Shown here piece by piece: positions 1-13,521 of a DNA stretch of 64,000 bases (positions within the stretch are counted from its first letter, which is position 1; each line of letters starts with the position of its first letter). The notes under the pieces were generated by a model. The model saw only the letters and a list, made by a program, of their open reading frames with translations. It was not told where the DNA came from and did no database searches. The DNA lies in the NCBI GenBank assembly GCA_964020155.1, contig OZ026570.1, forward strand, positions 2,665,779 to 2,729,778. Reading direction: 5' to 3'. Source of the DNA: Chondrilla cf. caribensis. Its lineage: Eukaryota; Porifera; Demospongiae; Chondrillida; Chondrillidae. Position numbers and translations under genes: made by a program.

Positions 1-689
1 AACACTTACCGTCTGTAAGGATTTCAATTTCATGCGAGTGTCAATTGCATTATGAGAAGTGGAAAATCTTCCAGGCCAGTTGCAATATGTTGGAAAGTTC
101 CTAATATCTATTAATCAATATTAATTGTAATTCCGATATGAACACATACAGTACAAGCTTGCCTACATGCATCAGCAAGAATAGCTGTTCCTAATTACAG
201 TCATATCATGCGATTTGTACGTGCAAGTACACAGTATATGTGTAAACATTTTGCTTTGTAACCTTCGACATGTAACAAAATACTGTGGTTGAAGTTCAAT
301 TATTATGCCACACACGGTATATTATACTCACAAGGGTACCGGTACAACGCTGGGCATACATAATATGTTTGTACTGTAATAATTCCTCTCCATCACACAG
401 GGCCCAGGATTAACGCTGATGGGGGGTGTTAGTAACACCACAGTACCTTTGAGTTACACGTTGAGATAAATTGATCTACACCTTTTAGTCAAATATTTAT
501 ATGGTTTGCTTTAGACTTCACCATGTTATAGCCGACTATTTCCCAGGTGACCATCCAATAAAGACAAGTGCTATTATCAGTACATAGTCTAAGTGTACTG
601 AGTGTAAATTGAAATCCCATGACATTGACTATTGTTGGCTGAAATGACTACACAAAGGGTTGATATTGTGTTGACAGTGAGGAACTTAC
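1..689. other. Intron sequence, no exon recognised
   Basis: This lies 3' of M8-A exon 14. The short exon that follows in M8-B (with GYISCKRPR) was looked for and not found, so the gene continues to the left of the window. Nothing else was recognised. Confidence 0.5.
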
Positions 690-3600
690 AGTAACAAAAG
701 GGCAATAATCGGCAATTGGGTCAATTCCACCCAAGTCTGGATCGGAGAAGTACTAAAAGGAAAAAAAAAATGGTAAAATGCAAGGGGACAAGCATGATAG
801 ATCAGTGTACGGTGCCATTCATATTGGGAACCATGCAAATTCATTGCTTTTAGGTTAACCTGTGCATGACTACCATTAAAGTGGTCATTTTAGGAACCGA
901 AGTTGATGGTGTAATGAATATCACCCTCTTTTGAGATAATTCATATTTGTCAATAACTGGTGAGTAACTATTGAAATTTGCACAGACAAGTGTGAATGCA
1001 TATAATTATTATGGCCAGGGATTCTGTAGTGTGCCATTACCAATACACATTACAGAAATGTGTCCTGATCAGTATAGCAAGCAACATCAACAATAATTAA
1101 TTTGAGTTGAAAACTCGAGGGGCTGCCACACCCCGCACTCAAATTACTTGGGTGTATTTTTAACATATGGCAAAGCTGTTGCACTCGAATTATAGCCCAA
1201 TTTCTAATTTTCTGCGTGTCAAAATTGCCCATTTTTCACAATAAAAATTATGATATGAACATACTGTTATGGTTACATGTAGAAATGCATAATACTATAT
1301 ATCTATTGATCAGATGAGCATAACATATTGGAAATCAAAATGAAAGTTATTTAAGGGCTGCCATAGACAGCCGCAGCTCCTAAATTATTCATTCACGGTA
1401 CTTATTGTAACAATGTATTCTGATCAGTGGTAGCATCAAAAAGACTGACAGCTAGGGATATGTATATCTTATGTATCCCTGAAATCATCAGATGTGACAA
1501 TTGATTAATCGATTAGCTACCAAAAGGTCAGCAAGTATCAAATCAAGATACATGATATTTATACCACCTTAAGAAGAAATCACAGGGAATATAGATCTTC
1601 ATATGAAACACTTCGGCTTTGTCCTCAGTATTCCATAGCAAGGATCCAATCCCTGTGAGTCCCTCCCGAAGGTGATATACCATTCACATATAACTATACT
1701 TGCATTCATTCATATGACACATATCACTTGAGTATTTGATGTATTCAAAGTAAGAAATACAATAAACCATGCCACACACAACCACATACCTGGAAGTTTG
1801 GATCAAATGGAGTTGTCTGATTGAAGTTAGTACAAGCCCCTATGGATCCTCTGTCATATTGACATGAGGAGTTACCACCAAATTCCCTGAAAAAGCTAGG
1901 TCTTCCAAGAAAAGAAGCAAGACTGACGAAGAGGTACTGGGAGGTATCATCACAAAAGAGAGGACGCAATGAGAAATTTCTACAAAGAGAAAAACATGAA
2001 TGCAATGATATGATGTATATTTCCACCAAGGAATGTCCCAGCATGGGGTAATATGTTAAATAGTAGGTATGTTGTGAAGGAAACTAGTCTTAAGGCGAGG
2101 AATACAGACTGTGTTCAACTCCTAACATACTCACTGGAAACAATATGCTCCAAATATCTGCACAACCAGTGGTACGTACTAGTTACTGCTATTAAAACTG
2201 CATGAGTGGACGATATCACTGTATTATGATGAGTTGCATGGTATAGGAGGTGAACAGTATCACTGTCAATAAAATTATCATGAATTGAGGAATACAGTAC
2301 TTTTCAACAAATGAAATTACAAAAATCCCGCATTTTTAGATTTTAGACTATTAGAAAAATTTAACATAAAAAGTTTCTGATAAAATCAGCTTTCCATAAC
2401 ATTGTTTCATAATAATAATAATAATCATTTATTTGACATTGTGTGAGAATGCAAAAAGTATTGTGGTCTGTGGCTAATTGAAACAAAATTACATGAGTGT
2501 TTATTTGATATTGCCCCGCTTAAGCCGACAATATCACTGCTATTATCCTGGTAGTCCCTTTGATCTACACCCATACAGAGCAAAAATATTATATTTTAGA
2601 TTATTATAGTAATCCATTATACCAAAATTTCCATACAGACGGAAAGTTTCGCGGGACAAAACTTTCGGGAATCGTTCAATTTCACAAACTTCCCAACAAA
2701 AGTTTCGTGTTTACAATGCCTATCGCATTAATTGATTGTCAGATGAATACGTCATTGCGTGTTCACGAATAAAACTTCCGTGAATACCAGTTTCTACGCG
2801 AAATTCACAAAACTTTTAGTCCATGAAACTTTCCCGCTATATGGTATAGCACGTTTCTTCTATTAAGTTCCTGAGAATTGTGTGTGTGTACATGTGTGCA
2901 TGCGTGTCTATAAGAATATAAAAGAACACTCATGGTACATTAACTTACTCTGCCAGACACCCTCCATCCACAAAATCACATCCCTGGTTCATTCCCCATC
3001 TAAATGGATCTGCTGCATCATAGTTGGGTCTGTACCACCTGGAAAGACGGGGACAATGCAGAATTGGCACTTGCACTTGCATATGTAGATTACCAATCAA
3101 CTTCACAATTTTTTAGATTAAATTGGAATATCTATACTATGGAAAAATTGTAAGCATTCGTAACATGTGCAGTGAAATGTGTTCGAATCGACCTTTTCAA
3201 AAAATTACCATTTTTTGCATATTGATATGCAAAGATAATAGAGTCATTCCATGCTATTTATGTGATAGATGCATATATATTTATATAAATATGTATGTAA
3301 ATATACGTATTGTACACATTGACTGCTATTAACTTATGTGCACATATGACATTGTACTAAATGATAGATGCTGTATCATAAGCTTTGCATATCACAGATA
3401 AGAATACATAAGCCATTTTAGGAAAAGAGCTATTAAGTGTTTCTATGGATTTGTATATAATTACACAATGGTGCTAGCTGTCAATCAGTTGCTATTAATT
3501 TTGAAAGCACACCTTTGGTTGAGCAATGATTTGTAGCGTGTGAACAGGAAATAACCAATTATCCACAATGCAACATCAAATGAAGTGTGCGTACATTAGG

Positions 3601-6600
3601 GAAGTGTGCACACATCACAAATGTGTGCACTGCTTTTCTTTTGAAATCGCCCATGCAACATACCACATTTAAATATATTGTACACATTGACTGCTATTAA
3701 CTTATGTGCACATATGACATTGTACTAAATGGAATTGTGCTTTACAAAGTATAGTAAAGACCAAAATCTCATCTGGTGGACAGTGGGTAGTTTTTGCAGA
3801 AAATAAGTCTGGAAAATTATAATTATACTATTAAAGAGCTGCAGCAACTAAATTAGTTCAGTTGTTGCAAAATAATCTCAATGCCATTCATGGAACACAC
3901 TCACCCACTGTCCTCGTAGAGAGCCAGTGTGAATCTTGAAATGGGAGCATTTGAGGCTCCAACACTGCCAGTCATCAGCTCGTTCTACACAGGAGGGAGA
4001 ATAACCTCATAGCTACACATTGTATACAATTGAACATGACATACATACATTGAACACTCTTTGTTCAAAGTGGAGTCCTCCTGTACCTTGCCTAGGAACA
4101 TCTTCTATGGGAACTCCGGAAAATGAATCACAGCCAAAGAAATTCCTCCCTTCACGCTGTAGAGGACAACAGAGCGATGTGAGATATACATGCACATTAT
4201 TGCCTCATGCATTATAGTTGCTACATTCAACAAATGTAGCAATTTTAGCCCTTACAATGTCAATACATTTGTAGTCCTTACACATATTTCTCGGAGCATA
4301 TTTTATGCTATTATGGATAGAAATTAGCTTGTTTACACCACATTTGTCCTGCACCTGCAGTTTACTATTGATCCTTGTGGACCACCCACTGTTGGACAGT
4401 CTTGAAATGTATGTGGCAAATCATACTATAATTAGTTTGATTAACTTGATTGTTAACTCTGGCTTCAGCCTTATAAACAAACATGCTAGAGTGTACAGCC
4501 CTACCAGAGGTACTTCAGTTTTTACATAATTCATAAACCATTTACCCTTTGAAATATTAAAGTCACTACAGTAGAGGAGGAAAAAAGACTCACCAATAGT
4601 GCAGGTGTGACAAACTTTTCAACTTCAAAAGTAAAAGTCCCATTAGGGAAGGTGGTACGTCTGACAGGCTTCTTGGCTACAGTTGTCTCATCCGCGATAA
4701 AGCTGTATGTACAGATGATAAAAACATGATATTTTTGGTAGTAAAATGCAGGCATGCAGTAAAAAGTTTCCACTTTGAATTGAACTTACAAAGGACTCTT
4801 ATACGTCATAGGCAGTCCAGTGCTGGGATCCCTGGCTGTTCGAGGATTGCCATTTTCATCACGGTAGAAAGCATACAAAACTCGATTGAATACCTGTATG
4901 TACACACATGGATAATAACTTTGATATTTGTATTTACATGATTATGGGAAAATATAGTATTAGTACATTGTTAACCTGTCCATGATAATATTCTACTCCT
5001 TAAGCTTGGCTCAGTACTAAGGGTGCACACACTCAGACAGTCTATCAGACAGACTTGCATGTTGACAAATACAGTTAATATTCGTTAATCTGCCCTCGGT
5101 TAATCCACCAAACGGTTTTATTCGCCATATTATTATGAAACAAATTCGCTTTCATGGCTGCGCTATACAAGTAATTCGCCATCTCGCAATTCCGCCATCC
5201 ACCATTCTTATGTGTACCAATTTGCACTTTTCATGGACTTTAGTTACAGACAATCCACCAATTTCTAAGAAGTTGTTTCAGTGTAGAGCAAAATAGTAGC
5301 AAAGTGTTCTAAAATTGACTTGACAATGAAGTAGAAGAAGTAGATTTCCGAATTCAGTAAGAGGAATCCGACAACAACTTAAAAATATACTCACAGACTG
5401 ATTCTCGATGACACGAAATGTACATATTGTGCAGCAAATGGTAGGAAACATCTGGAAGAAGATCAGTATAATCCGCCATATCATTAATCTGCCAAAATTT
5501 CACCTGAACCACTTGTGGCGGATTAACAAATATTCACTGTATTAAATTATTATTATATTCGACAAAACCTGTTTTGGCGAATTTTCTCACAATTTCGTTT
5601 TTTCTGCTAAATGTTATCAAAATAATATTGATGGAATTTCTCTGAAAGTGTACCGACATTATACGATGCTATATTCTGGAGTTAGAGCTACTTTTATTTT
5701 TTTAAAAAGTGCCATTTTATTTGATAAGAAGATATGTGGATGGCACGATTTAGGCATGGAATCATAATATTAGATGAGGATAAAATAACAAAGGCATATG
5801 GATATGCGATATATGGATATGCGATATATGGATATTATGTAGTGAAAATCATTGAACCATATATTATACTTGGAACAATTCTTTTTGTCCCTAAACACAT
5901 CCAAAGAGCTATAAAATGGAATGATATGAACATGGTGCCATGTTTTCAATTAGGTGATATCATACGTATATAGATATATAAATAACAATAACATTGTTTG
6001 GATTTATGAAAATAGATTATTTTCACTAACGAGTGACTTGACACACGACATAAAACTCGGCATATCTCAGTAAAGGAATATGCTATCCAATTTCCGAGAA
6101 CGTTATGATCATAAAGCTAAGTGATAAATTTAACACATGCAGGCTATATACACGAGATAACGACTTTTTTCAGATCCTACAACATAATATTATATTGATT
6201 GAAGATGAATTCAGCCACGAATACCTCACAAAGTGGTGAAATTTAACTGAAGTTACGGAAAAGTAACGGCATATGCTATCCAATTTCTGAAAACATTATC
6301 ATAAAGCTATCACATGTGCACGCAATGCGAGGGATTACCACTTTTCTCAGATCCTACAACATAATATATTGATCGAAGATGAATTCAGCCACAAATAACT
6401 CACATGTGGTGAAACTTTACAAAAATTGAAAAATGAAAACACCCCTTGAAGTAGACATGCTGGCTAACAGTGTTTCGAAAACTGTAAACTGACATTGTTT
6501 TTATGTCTTATGATGGCACACATGCATGTTGTATGTTTGAGATATTGTCACAATACACTAATCAGCAGAAGAATCAATTATAAGGCTTTAGTGTTCAACT

Positions 6601-8112
6601 CACCAACGCATGAGTGATTTCATGAATTAAAATACTGCGTAACTGAATAATTCCAGCATCAAGTGCTCGGTTCACACAAACATTGGCTATTCCAACAACT
6701 GGTCTATGTATAGAAAAAAAATATGTACTAAAGGGAAAGGTAACACTTAGGTTTGTGAAACAATGATTGAATTGTGTGGATTTGGCTATTCCATACTGTC
6801 TATGCTGATCACTGACCCACTCATCCTAAACGACACTTCATGTGCACGTGTGCAAGCATAATATGTACTACACGTAAGTGTGATGTGTATGTGTATGTCC
6901 GTTTGAGTTAGTGTCTGTATATCATGCATGTACACCTGTCATATTGTTTCTCCAGCTGACAAGGAGCAGCAAAAGCCAAGGTGGCACCACCTGGAGCACA
7001 CTGAGGGACTGTCAAGTTAGCAGACACATAAAGGACAAAATCAGCATTTTCCACTCCTGTTCCGTCTTGTCCGATTGTTTCACAGTTTGTCCCATCATCA
7101 TCACATACTCTACAGGCCTGAGTGTGTGGAGGTGCAATGGTCATAGTAACACCTAAGAATTCTCCGACAACCGACAACAGTCTATAGACTTACAGCAAGA
7201 TGATCTTCAGGAAAGTTTGCAAACCCTCCACATCTTGAAGTATTAGAACATCCATCAGATCGGCGGCAGAAGCCATTAGGATTAAGAAATGGAGTTGAAT
7301 TCCCATTGCAATCCCTATGGAAAAAAACCAAAATCAATATCTTGGACAACTGGTGTAGCTGTCTGACAAAATTGTTACAAAAGCCTACATTGGTTAAAGT
7401 CCAACAAAACACAATGTCATTGTCTAATACAGGAAGCTAGCAGCTAGTAGTGTGAATTATAACACTAAAACTTTGTAACACGGCAAATCAAGTCCACACA
7501 CACTTATCTTGATGGGATACAAACCTTTGGAAGAGAATCTTGCCTTGAAGTGGTCTGACAGTAAGGGCTCTTTCGAAGAAGTCAATGACATACTGGATAG
7601 CATCATTCTGTGAGTATACATCAATTTATAAAATCTGGATGAATAGTGTTTAATTCTAGTCAAATGTACGTAGGTGAGGAGATGCATGATTACCAATGAA
7701 GGGGAAGGATTTACTACACATGGCCATTCCAACATGACTAGAAGGCTGTGTTAGGTTTTATTTTGTGCGCAATTTGTCAGGTACCAACCTTTATAAGATT
7801 TTGTAGATCTTGAGACAACCTTTGAAAAATATAAAATATAAAATATAACTAAATATTGTTACATAACATACAATTTAATCAAACCTTAATCTCAGCTACG
7901 TATTGCATATTGCATAATTTAAAACCTGAATCTCAGCTAAGTAGGGCATATTAACGTTAATATGCAATAAAGAGAAACTGATTCCAGCAAAGCTTGAAGG
8001 GATAAATAGAACTTGATATGTCATCTAATTTATAATAATTTAGCAAAGACAAGTTGAATCTGATCGTAATTTACACACACGCATGCACGCATGCAGGCAC
8101 ATACAAACGCAT

Positions 8113-8154
<42 letters not shown>

Positions 8155-9908
8155 CACAAACACACACACTGATTGGAGGACAAAATACCATCAGCCTGGA
8201 GTGAAGGTGGATTCTCCCGGGATGCAATTTATATATATACTGATGGGGGGAAGGAATCACAGGTTTTCTACAATATGAGCCTGGTAACTGAATGTTTGAA
8301 ATATTGGGGATGGGCCTGCGGCAGCCCTATATTGTTTTAATTTCAACTTCCGGTATGTTACACTATTATTATTATATATATATATATCATAATATCTGTT
8401 CCTATACGTAACTGCAACAATGAAATTATATTATTATTTATATTGCGCAAAAAATGGCCGATTTCGAACGTCGACAATTGGAAATTGGGCTGGAATTCAT
8501 GTGCTGAAGCTCCGCTGGACAGAACTCAAATTACTTGTTTTTCATGATAATGACATATCATAGGACCCGTCTTGTACATTTGCATCTGATTCACCAAGAA
8601 TGGGCATTCATGTCTATGAATAAACCTTAGTCTGATAAAACAAATGGACAGTATATCCATCAAAATGTGATTTTTGATTACAGGAACTATCGTTAGAATC
8701 CTACTGCATTATGTTTGAAACTGACAATTACTTACGCATTCACAGTATCAGCAAAGATAGGTACAACCCTGATTGGTCTAAACTCTGATCCAGTCTGTCT
8801 CTTTCCACGATGAGGTCCACTAGCAGTATTGGCCACTGCTGCATAGCTCAACTGAATGAAGTAGACAGGGAAGGGAACAATGATGAACAATATCATACAT
8901 CAAATGACAAAATTAATTTATCATACTAGAAATCTCTACATGCTAGCAGCTAATAATATCTGATTAAATGCACAAGTGGAATTGTGTCATTATATCTTCA
9001 AACTCAATCATCCCCGTCTCCCAATACTTCAAAAAGTGCCCCTGGAATGTAATTACGATCCTTAAGCTACATGTGTTGTGCCTCTTATGAAGCTACTTCG
9101 ATTGAACTAGAGAGGTTACATGTGAGGTTAATGTTAGGTAGTGGGGGTGGATGTCAGAAAACATTGATTGGAGGTCCACAACATGAATTCTAATCAATAT
9201 CTGCATAATTTAGGTAGTTGGTAGCTACATAAATCATACCCATGTACCAAACCTTATGACTTTGTATTGGTCCTGTCATGGAAACTTTTGTCCGGGTGAA
9301 CTAGGGTGAACTAGGGAGAAATGGTCCGACTTTGGGAGTTTTGGTACGGGTATATACCGCACTGCTTGAAATCACGATCGATCTATTCGAAGTGCATCTG
9401 CGATTGCTCACCAGGCTACATTGTTCTTTGTGGCTCACGTGGTGTGAGGTGAACCGTATGAACTCGATGCGTATTAATTCTGTTAATTGGCAGGTGTGAA
9501 CTGGTCGCTATTTGGGCTAGACCGTCCCATCCCTTTTACGCCCCTCGGCGTCTCTTAGGGACGGTCTAGCTAGCTAGACTAGGTTGAACCCGGGTTCAAT
9601 CCGCTGCGAATTCCGCGAAGTCATGTGAACACGTCAAACCGGGTTCAACCCGCTTCGCAGTGCGCATCTGAAAGGCTTCACAACATATTAATTCTTCGTA
9701 TGATACAGGCAACCTATATTGAACTAACACGAATAGCTCTTTCCGTACAATGCTGCGGACTAGACACACATATGGAGACCTAGCTCACCTGGTGCACGGG
9801 AGTGGATTGATGTCCGCATTGGTACGTTTCTACTCCTTCAGTGAGTTTGGCGGCAGCGATGACCAAGAGCAGTGTTGTAAGAACACCTCCGATCGGCAAG
9901 GACGACAT
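690..9908 (-). CDS. M8-A: leishmanolysin-like zinc metalloprotease, 14 exons visible (3' part outside window)
   Basis: Peptidase family M8 (leishmanolysin/invadolysin type), which cleaves proteins at the cell surface or in the secretory pathway. Exons on the minus strand: 9789-9908 (Met and a hydrophobic signal peptide, 40 codons), 8736-8851, 7789-7819, 7525-7607, 7194-7314, about 6936-7152, 6604-6703, 4790-4893, 4594-4702, 4049-4156, 3905-3984, 2949-3038, 1790-1979, 690-752. Exon 7 encodes LIHEITHAL, the HExxH zinc site. Exons 10 and 11 join as GGLHFEQRVFN-NELMTGS, giving the third zinc His and the Met-turn. Exon 6 holds the CRVCDDDG and CAPGGATLAF segments typical of the family. Apart from the exon 5/6 junction, splice phases are consistent and no stop is seen. 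The exon 5/6 boundary is uncertain, because the obvious donor (phase 0) and the exon 6 frame disagree; a donor 4 nt later would repair it. The stalk and membrane exons seen in M8-B and M8-C lie beyond position 1. Start chosen for the signal peptide shared with M8-B. Confidence 0.88.
3307..3732. repeat. Direct repeat pair of about 55 bp in an M8-A intron
   Basis: About 55 bp beginning TTGTACACATTGACTGC occur at about 3308-3362 and again, almost unchanged, at about 3677-3731. They look like the ends of a local duplication or of an insertion with an unusually long flanking repeat. Confidence 0.7.
5072..5539. mobile_element. Non-autonomous DNA transposon, CAGTGAATATTCG family, TA duplication
   Basis: The ends are inverted copies of CAGT(T/G)AATATTCGTTAATC and are flanked by TA on both sides. 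The inner text repeats 'aatccgcca'-type motifs. About 468 bp, no coding capacity. Shorter relatives lie at 37807-37978 and 50332-50503. It sits in the intron between M8-A exons 8 and 7. Confidence 0.7.
6060..6420. repeat. Two-copy tandem duplication of about 180 bp
   Basis: Two diverged copies follow each other. Both contain 'atatgctatccaatttc', 'cagatcctacaacataata' and 'gaagatgaattcagccac'. Intronic in M8-A; no coding content seen. Confidence 0.65.
8113..8152. repeat. (AC)n microsatellite
   Basis: A pure AC run in the M8-A intron between exons 3 and 2. Open frames across it are low-complexity artefacts. Confidence 0.95.
9516..9570. repeat. Inverted repeat in the first intron of M8-A
   Basis: The arms GCTAGACCGTCCC and GGGACGGTCTAGC are perfect inverted copies separated by about 29 bp. 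The surrounding 9290-9660 also carries repeated 'gaacccgggttcaa' text, so this may be the core of a degraded mini-transposon. Confidence 0.6.
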
Positions 9909-10244
9909 CTCTGAACTGGATACGACGGATAACCTGGCTATGTAGCCAATCCTCGTGGGATTTCCTTCTTATATCGAGGTAGACGTATGATGCAATGTGT
10001 AACATACAGTACGTGTGGTTTCCGGTAGTAATTCCAATTATGGAATAATATCACTAAGGTGACTAAGCGTAGATAGCAAGGGTAAGTTTTATAGTCTCCT
10101 ACACGTGGGAAAGCCATAGCTACGTTCTACCGTGACGATCTCTAGTCTATAATTTTGTTTCAAGCAATTCATAAAGTTTTGTACACTTACTAAGACCAAT
10201 AAAACAGGTAGCAAATTGTTACTACTCAATTAACGATATAATCC

Positions 10245-11762
10245 TTAATTTCTAACTTTCATTCTCTTTCGCATTAAACCTTTAAGTTTAAGGTCACATT
10301 TCACAACATTGTTGTTTGAGATAGATCCCAAGTATATCCCAATTTTGCTGAATTGACTTATTCCTTTGATAACCACTGTTGCCTTGGAGATGAGATAGAG
10401 ATCGCTCATCGTATCTAGAATTTTGTTGACGTTAATTTCACTTTCTTTCAATTTGATATGTTTACTGGAATGCCAGAAACTCGAGTTGGAAGACATGACT
10501 CTGCTCAATGGATACTCTTGAGAAGCCCACTTCAGGCAGTCTGATGAGTCACTAATCAACAGTAGTGGTCTGTCAATGCTGTGGTTTTTTTACCGCCCTT
10601 TGCCCACAATCAATGAAAGCTTTCCAAGAGGTTTGGTCAATTTGCTAGCATCCAACCTTTGAATAAAAATCCATGAATTTTTCATTGTTTTCTTCCAAAG
10701 CTGTTCTGATGTGGACTGCTACAAATGGGTGGTGCAAGAATCCCATTTCATTCAATCTCTTCTCTCCTCTCTCAACTACACTGTCACTAAATTTATACAT
10801 CAATCTGCTAGCCTTATATGATAGATAAAGTGCAAGATTCTTTGCTGTTCAAGGTATTTGGCTCTTTTGGCCTCTTTACAGAAATAGGCAACATGTTGGA
10901 GCTCCATATGTACGCCAATCTGGTGAGAATTATTACAGAGCACCTGTTGGATGAATACCCTGTCATAGTACACATGTTTGTATTGTGTACTATATGCATA
11001 ACCTACTACATCACCTTTAGGAGCATGTGCACAGTTGGCACACAAGTTGGGTTTGAATAACTCGGAACTTAAAGGTGGATCCATTTTCCAGTTTAACACA
11101 TTTGGTACAAAGACTTCCACCCACTTATCAGATTCCCTAAAGTTAGTGGACCACTCCACAGTGAAGAATCGCTCTGTCAACATAGCAAGAAAGAATCCTA
11201 CGAAAGTTTTCTCAAATTGGCTACCATAGCCAGTACAATGATCGTCACACCAGTAAGATAACGTTCTGAGATCCACAAGTATTGATTCGATGTTGCTACC
11301 CATTCTAAGCTCCTCTTTTATCATGTGGTGAGTTCTGTTATGCCAGGCAACATACAGTCTTATCTTGTCAAACAGCTCCCTCCATGCTGATGGATACTCC
11401 GATACGTAAGCAATACATTCCTTCTCCGTGTTAATGTCAACATACACCCCACCATAGAAGAGTATCTGTCGGCAAATCCTCGTGGCTTCTATCGCCGTAA
11501 CATTTTCGTTCGTTTCAGCTGCTTCAGGAACAGCTATTAAGCCACTATTGAGGACTTCATGATCACTTTGACGTCGAAGGCCGTGATAGGAAGGTGAGCT
11601 CGAGATCGAGGGAAATTCTTCTTCTCTGATTGTAAAGTAGTGTTCGCCTAGACTCGGGACGTTGCCAACTAGGGTGGATAGGGTATAGTTACTGCTACGA
11701 TGGCGATCGCTACAAAAAGTAATATGCGACTCTTTTTCAACATTCCAGCCGTCTCCGTACAT
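10245..11762 (-). pseudogene. FUT-A: fucosyltransferase-like pseudogene with frameshifts
   Basis: A relative of the intact FUT-B/C/D genes that can no longer be read through. Compared with FUT-B there is one extra T in the run at about 10584-10590, a rearranged stretch at about 10806-10820 that changes the frame after HFIY, and two extra bases at about 11683-11686 inside the codons for the N-terminal membrane anchor. The three open pieces still carry recognisable parts: the middle piece has LSYWCDDHCTGYGSQFEKTF and the 3' piece has SDLYLISKATVVIKGISQ. Its 3' end marks the left edge of the tandem array, since sequence below about 10237 differs from that after the other copies. Sequencing error could explain one shift but hardly all three. 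Confidence 0.85.
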
Positions 11763-12880
11763 CTATAGACGGATTCTGTTAAAGCATATAGTTACTCGAT
11801 CACAATCCGGAATGTTGCTTGAAATGCCAAACATTCAAGTAACCATACCGTAGATCACATGGACTTCTATAGCGCCAAGCCAGTTACAGAAGCGCGATTT
11901 AACGGATTCGCTTTTAAGTTAGCCTGGATCACTCTCGTGTATACGGGCTTACGTATACATCCACATTGTCGACGTGCATGGGCATTTCACGGGAATCCGA
12001 TCAAAGCTCTCGGTAAAATTGTCCGTATGATCATTTTTACTTGGGGAAATTGGCCTAACGAGGTATTGGTTCTTGATTTTATTGTGTAACAAGCACTTAT
12101 TATTATACAGTCATGCAGGGTATTATGCATAACAAGTATTGGGAGTGAGAATACGTACATCAATGTCATTATGATGTGTATCAAATGTACATGGCATTGT
12201 ATGCATGACAGAAGTGTTAATTCAGTAAAACTTCATAAGCTTTTATTAATTGATGCAGCAGTTTTAAGGTTCTTGGAAAGGTTTTCTTAAAGCCTGGTAT
12301 ATACTATATAGTCTGAGAGCAATAGCATTTTAAATGTAATTGTAATTACTTATACTAGCTAGACTAACCTATATACAAATCATAGTATTATAGTCCTTAG
12401 CACCTTGAGAAGCCTTGAGTTATAATATGCTTTACGGGAGACAATGAAAAATGGATGATGTTCAATTTCAATGTTTCAATTAACCCTGGATAAATAATTT
12501 GGCTTGCCCTATCTATAATGGGACAATTTGTTTCAATTCCGTTACATCTGGGTAGGGTTATAATTATGGCTTTGAAATGCCATTTTGGACACTGTCAGTT
12601 GATTTGCAGGAATTGTTGTAGCACAACTACAGATCAAATTGGGCTAGAATTAGAATGCAATGGTTTTGCTCAACGTAATTTCAGCAAAGATTATTCCCTA
12701 TAACCCTATAAGGGCTTCAGACGTCCAAGTAATTTGAGTATTTGTTGCTGGTAACTACTAGGTTTAGTTTTCATATCCACACCTTCATCTGCAGTTTACA
12801 ACTGAGATCATTCAAGGATTCAATAACAATTCATCGTCATAAAAACACACACTTATAACAGCTGGTCGAATTGCTCACAG

Positions 12881-13340
12881 TCTAGAATTTTGTTGACATT
12901 ATTTTCACTTTCTTTTAAATGTATTTCTTAATTTCTAATTCTGATTCTCTTTTGCATTAAACTAAAGCTTAAGGTCGCACCGGTACCTCACAACATTGTT
13001 GTTTGAAATAGATCATTCATCATCAGGTGGGGTTTACCAAAGGCTTGTAGGCCAGAAGGTCACAACCTCAACACATGCAAACAAACACCAGCATTCGAGC
13101 TATTACGGATTTTCTCCACATCTAATGCATCATGCTGCTACTTAGTTTGAGCTACTATTTTTATTTTCCCTACTGTCATTGCCCATGTAGCTCATGTCAT
13201 GATGATGATAAATTAAGACATAAATAGACATAAATTAACTTGGATGTTAAAAATGCGAATTATTATAGTTTCTTACACTGTACATCGCTAGAAAATCAAT
13301 TACTACAAAAAGTAATAGTCAAATGTTTGTCAACATTTCT
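12881..13340 (-). pseudogene. Collapsed FUT relic, unit 1
   Basis: The stretch at 12881-13020 matches the 3' ends of the FUT genes ('tctagaattttgttgac', 'cacaacattgttgtttga'), and 13290-13335 matches the FUT 5' end ('agtaatagtcaaatgtttg', compare the start of FUT-D). The middle of the gene is gone and replaced by 'caggtggggtttacc...' sequence that is also present at about 29930-30240. So a further FUT copy existed before the 6.2-kb duplication. Confidence 0.65.
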
Positions 13341-13343
13341 GTA

Positions 13344-13457
13344 TAAAGAAAGAAAGACGGTCATATCATAGAGTGTCTATGGTCGTACAGCAGAGCCATG
13401 TATAAATCTTATACACGTAGCTCTGCTATAATAATAATATATGACCGTCTTTCTTTA
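13344..13457. mobile_element. Palindromic mini-transposon with nested hairpin, unit 1
   Basis: The outer arms are AAAGAAAGACGGTCATAT and its inverted copy at 13439-13456, flanked by TA. Inside are 'cagagccatgtataa' and 'ttatacacgtagctctg', forming a second inverted repeat. About 115 bp, no coding capacity. It lies immediately upstream of a FUT relic start, as does the relative at FUT-D. Confidence 0.75.
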
Positions 13458-13521
13458 TAAACGCCTCCGGCATGACAGACAGTCTAGCAATACTAGAGAT
13501 TACAGTAATAGAGTCCCCTGT

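Noticed and set aside
5734..5973. 79-codon plus-strand frame with GYAIYGYAIYGY
   Set aside because: Produced by a short 18-bp tandem repeat in an intron; no further support.
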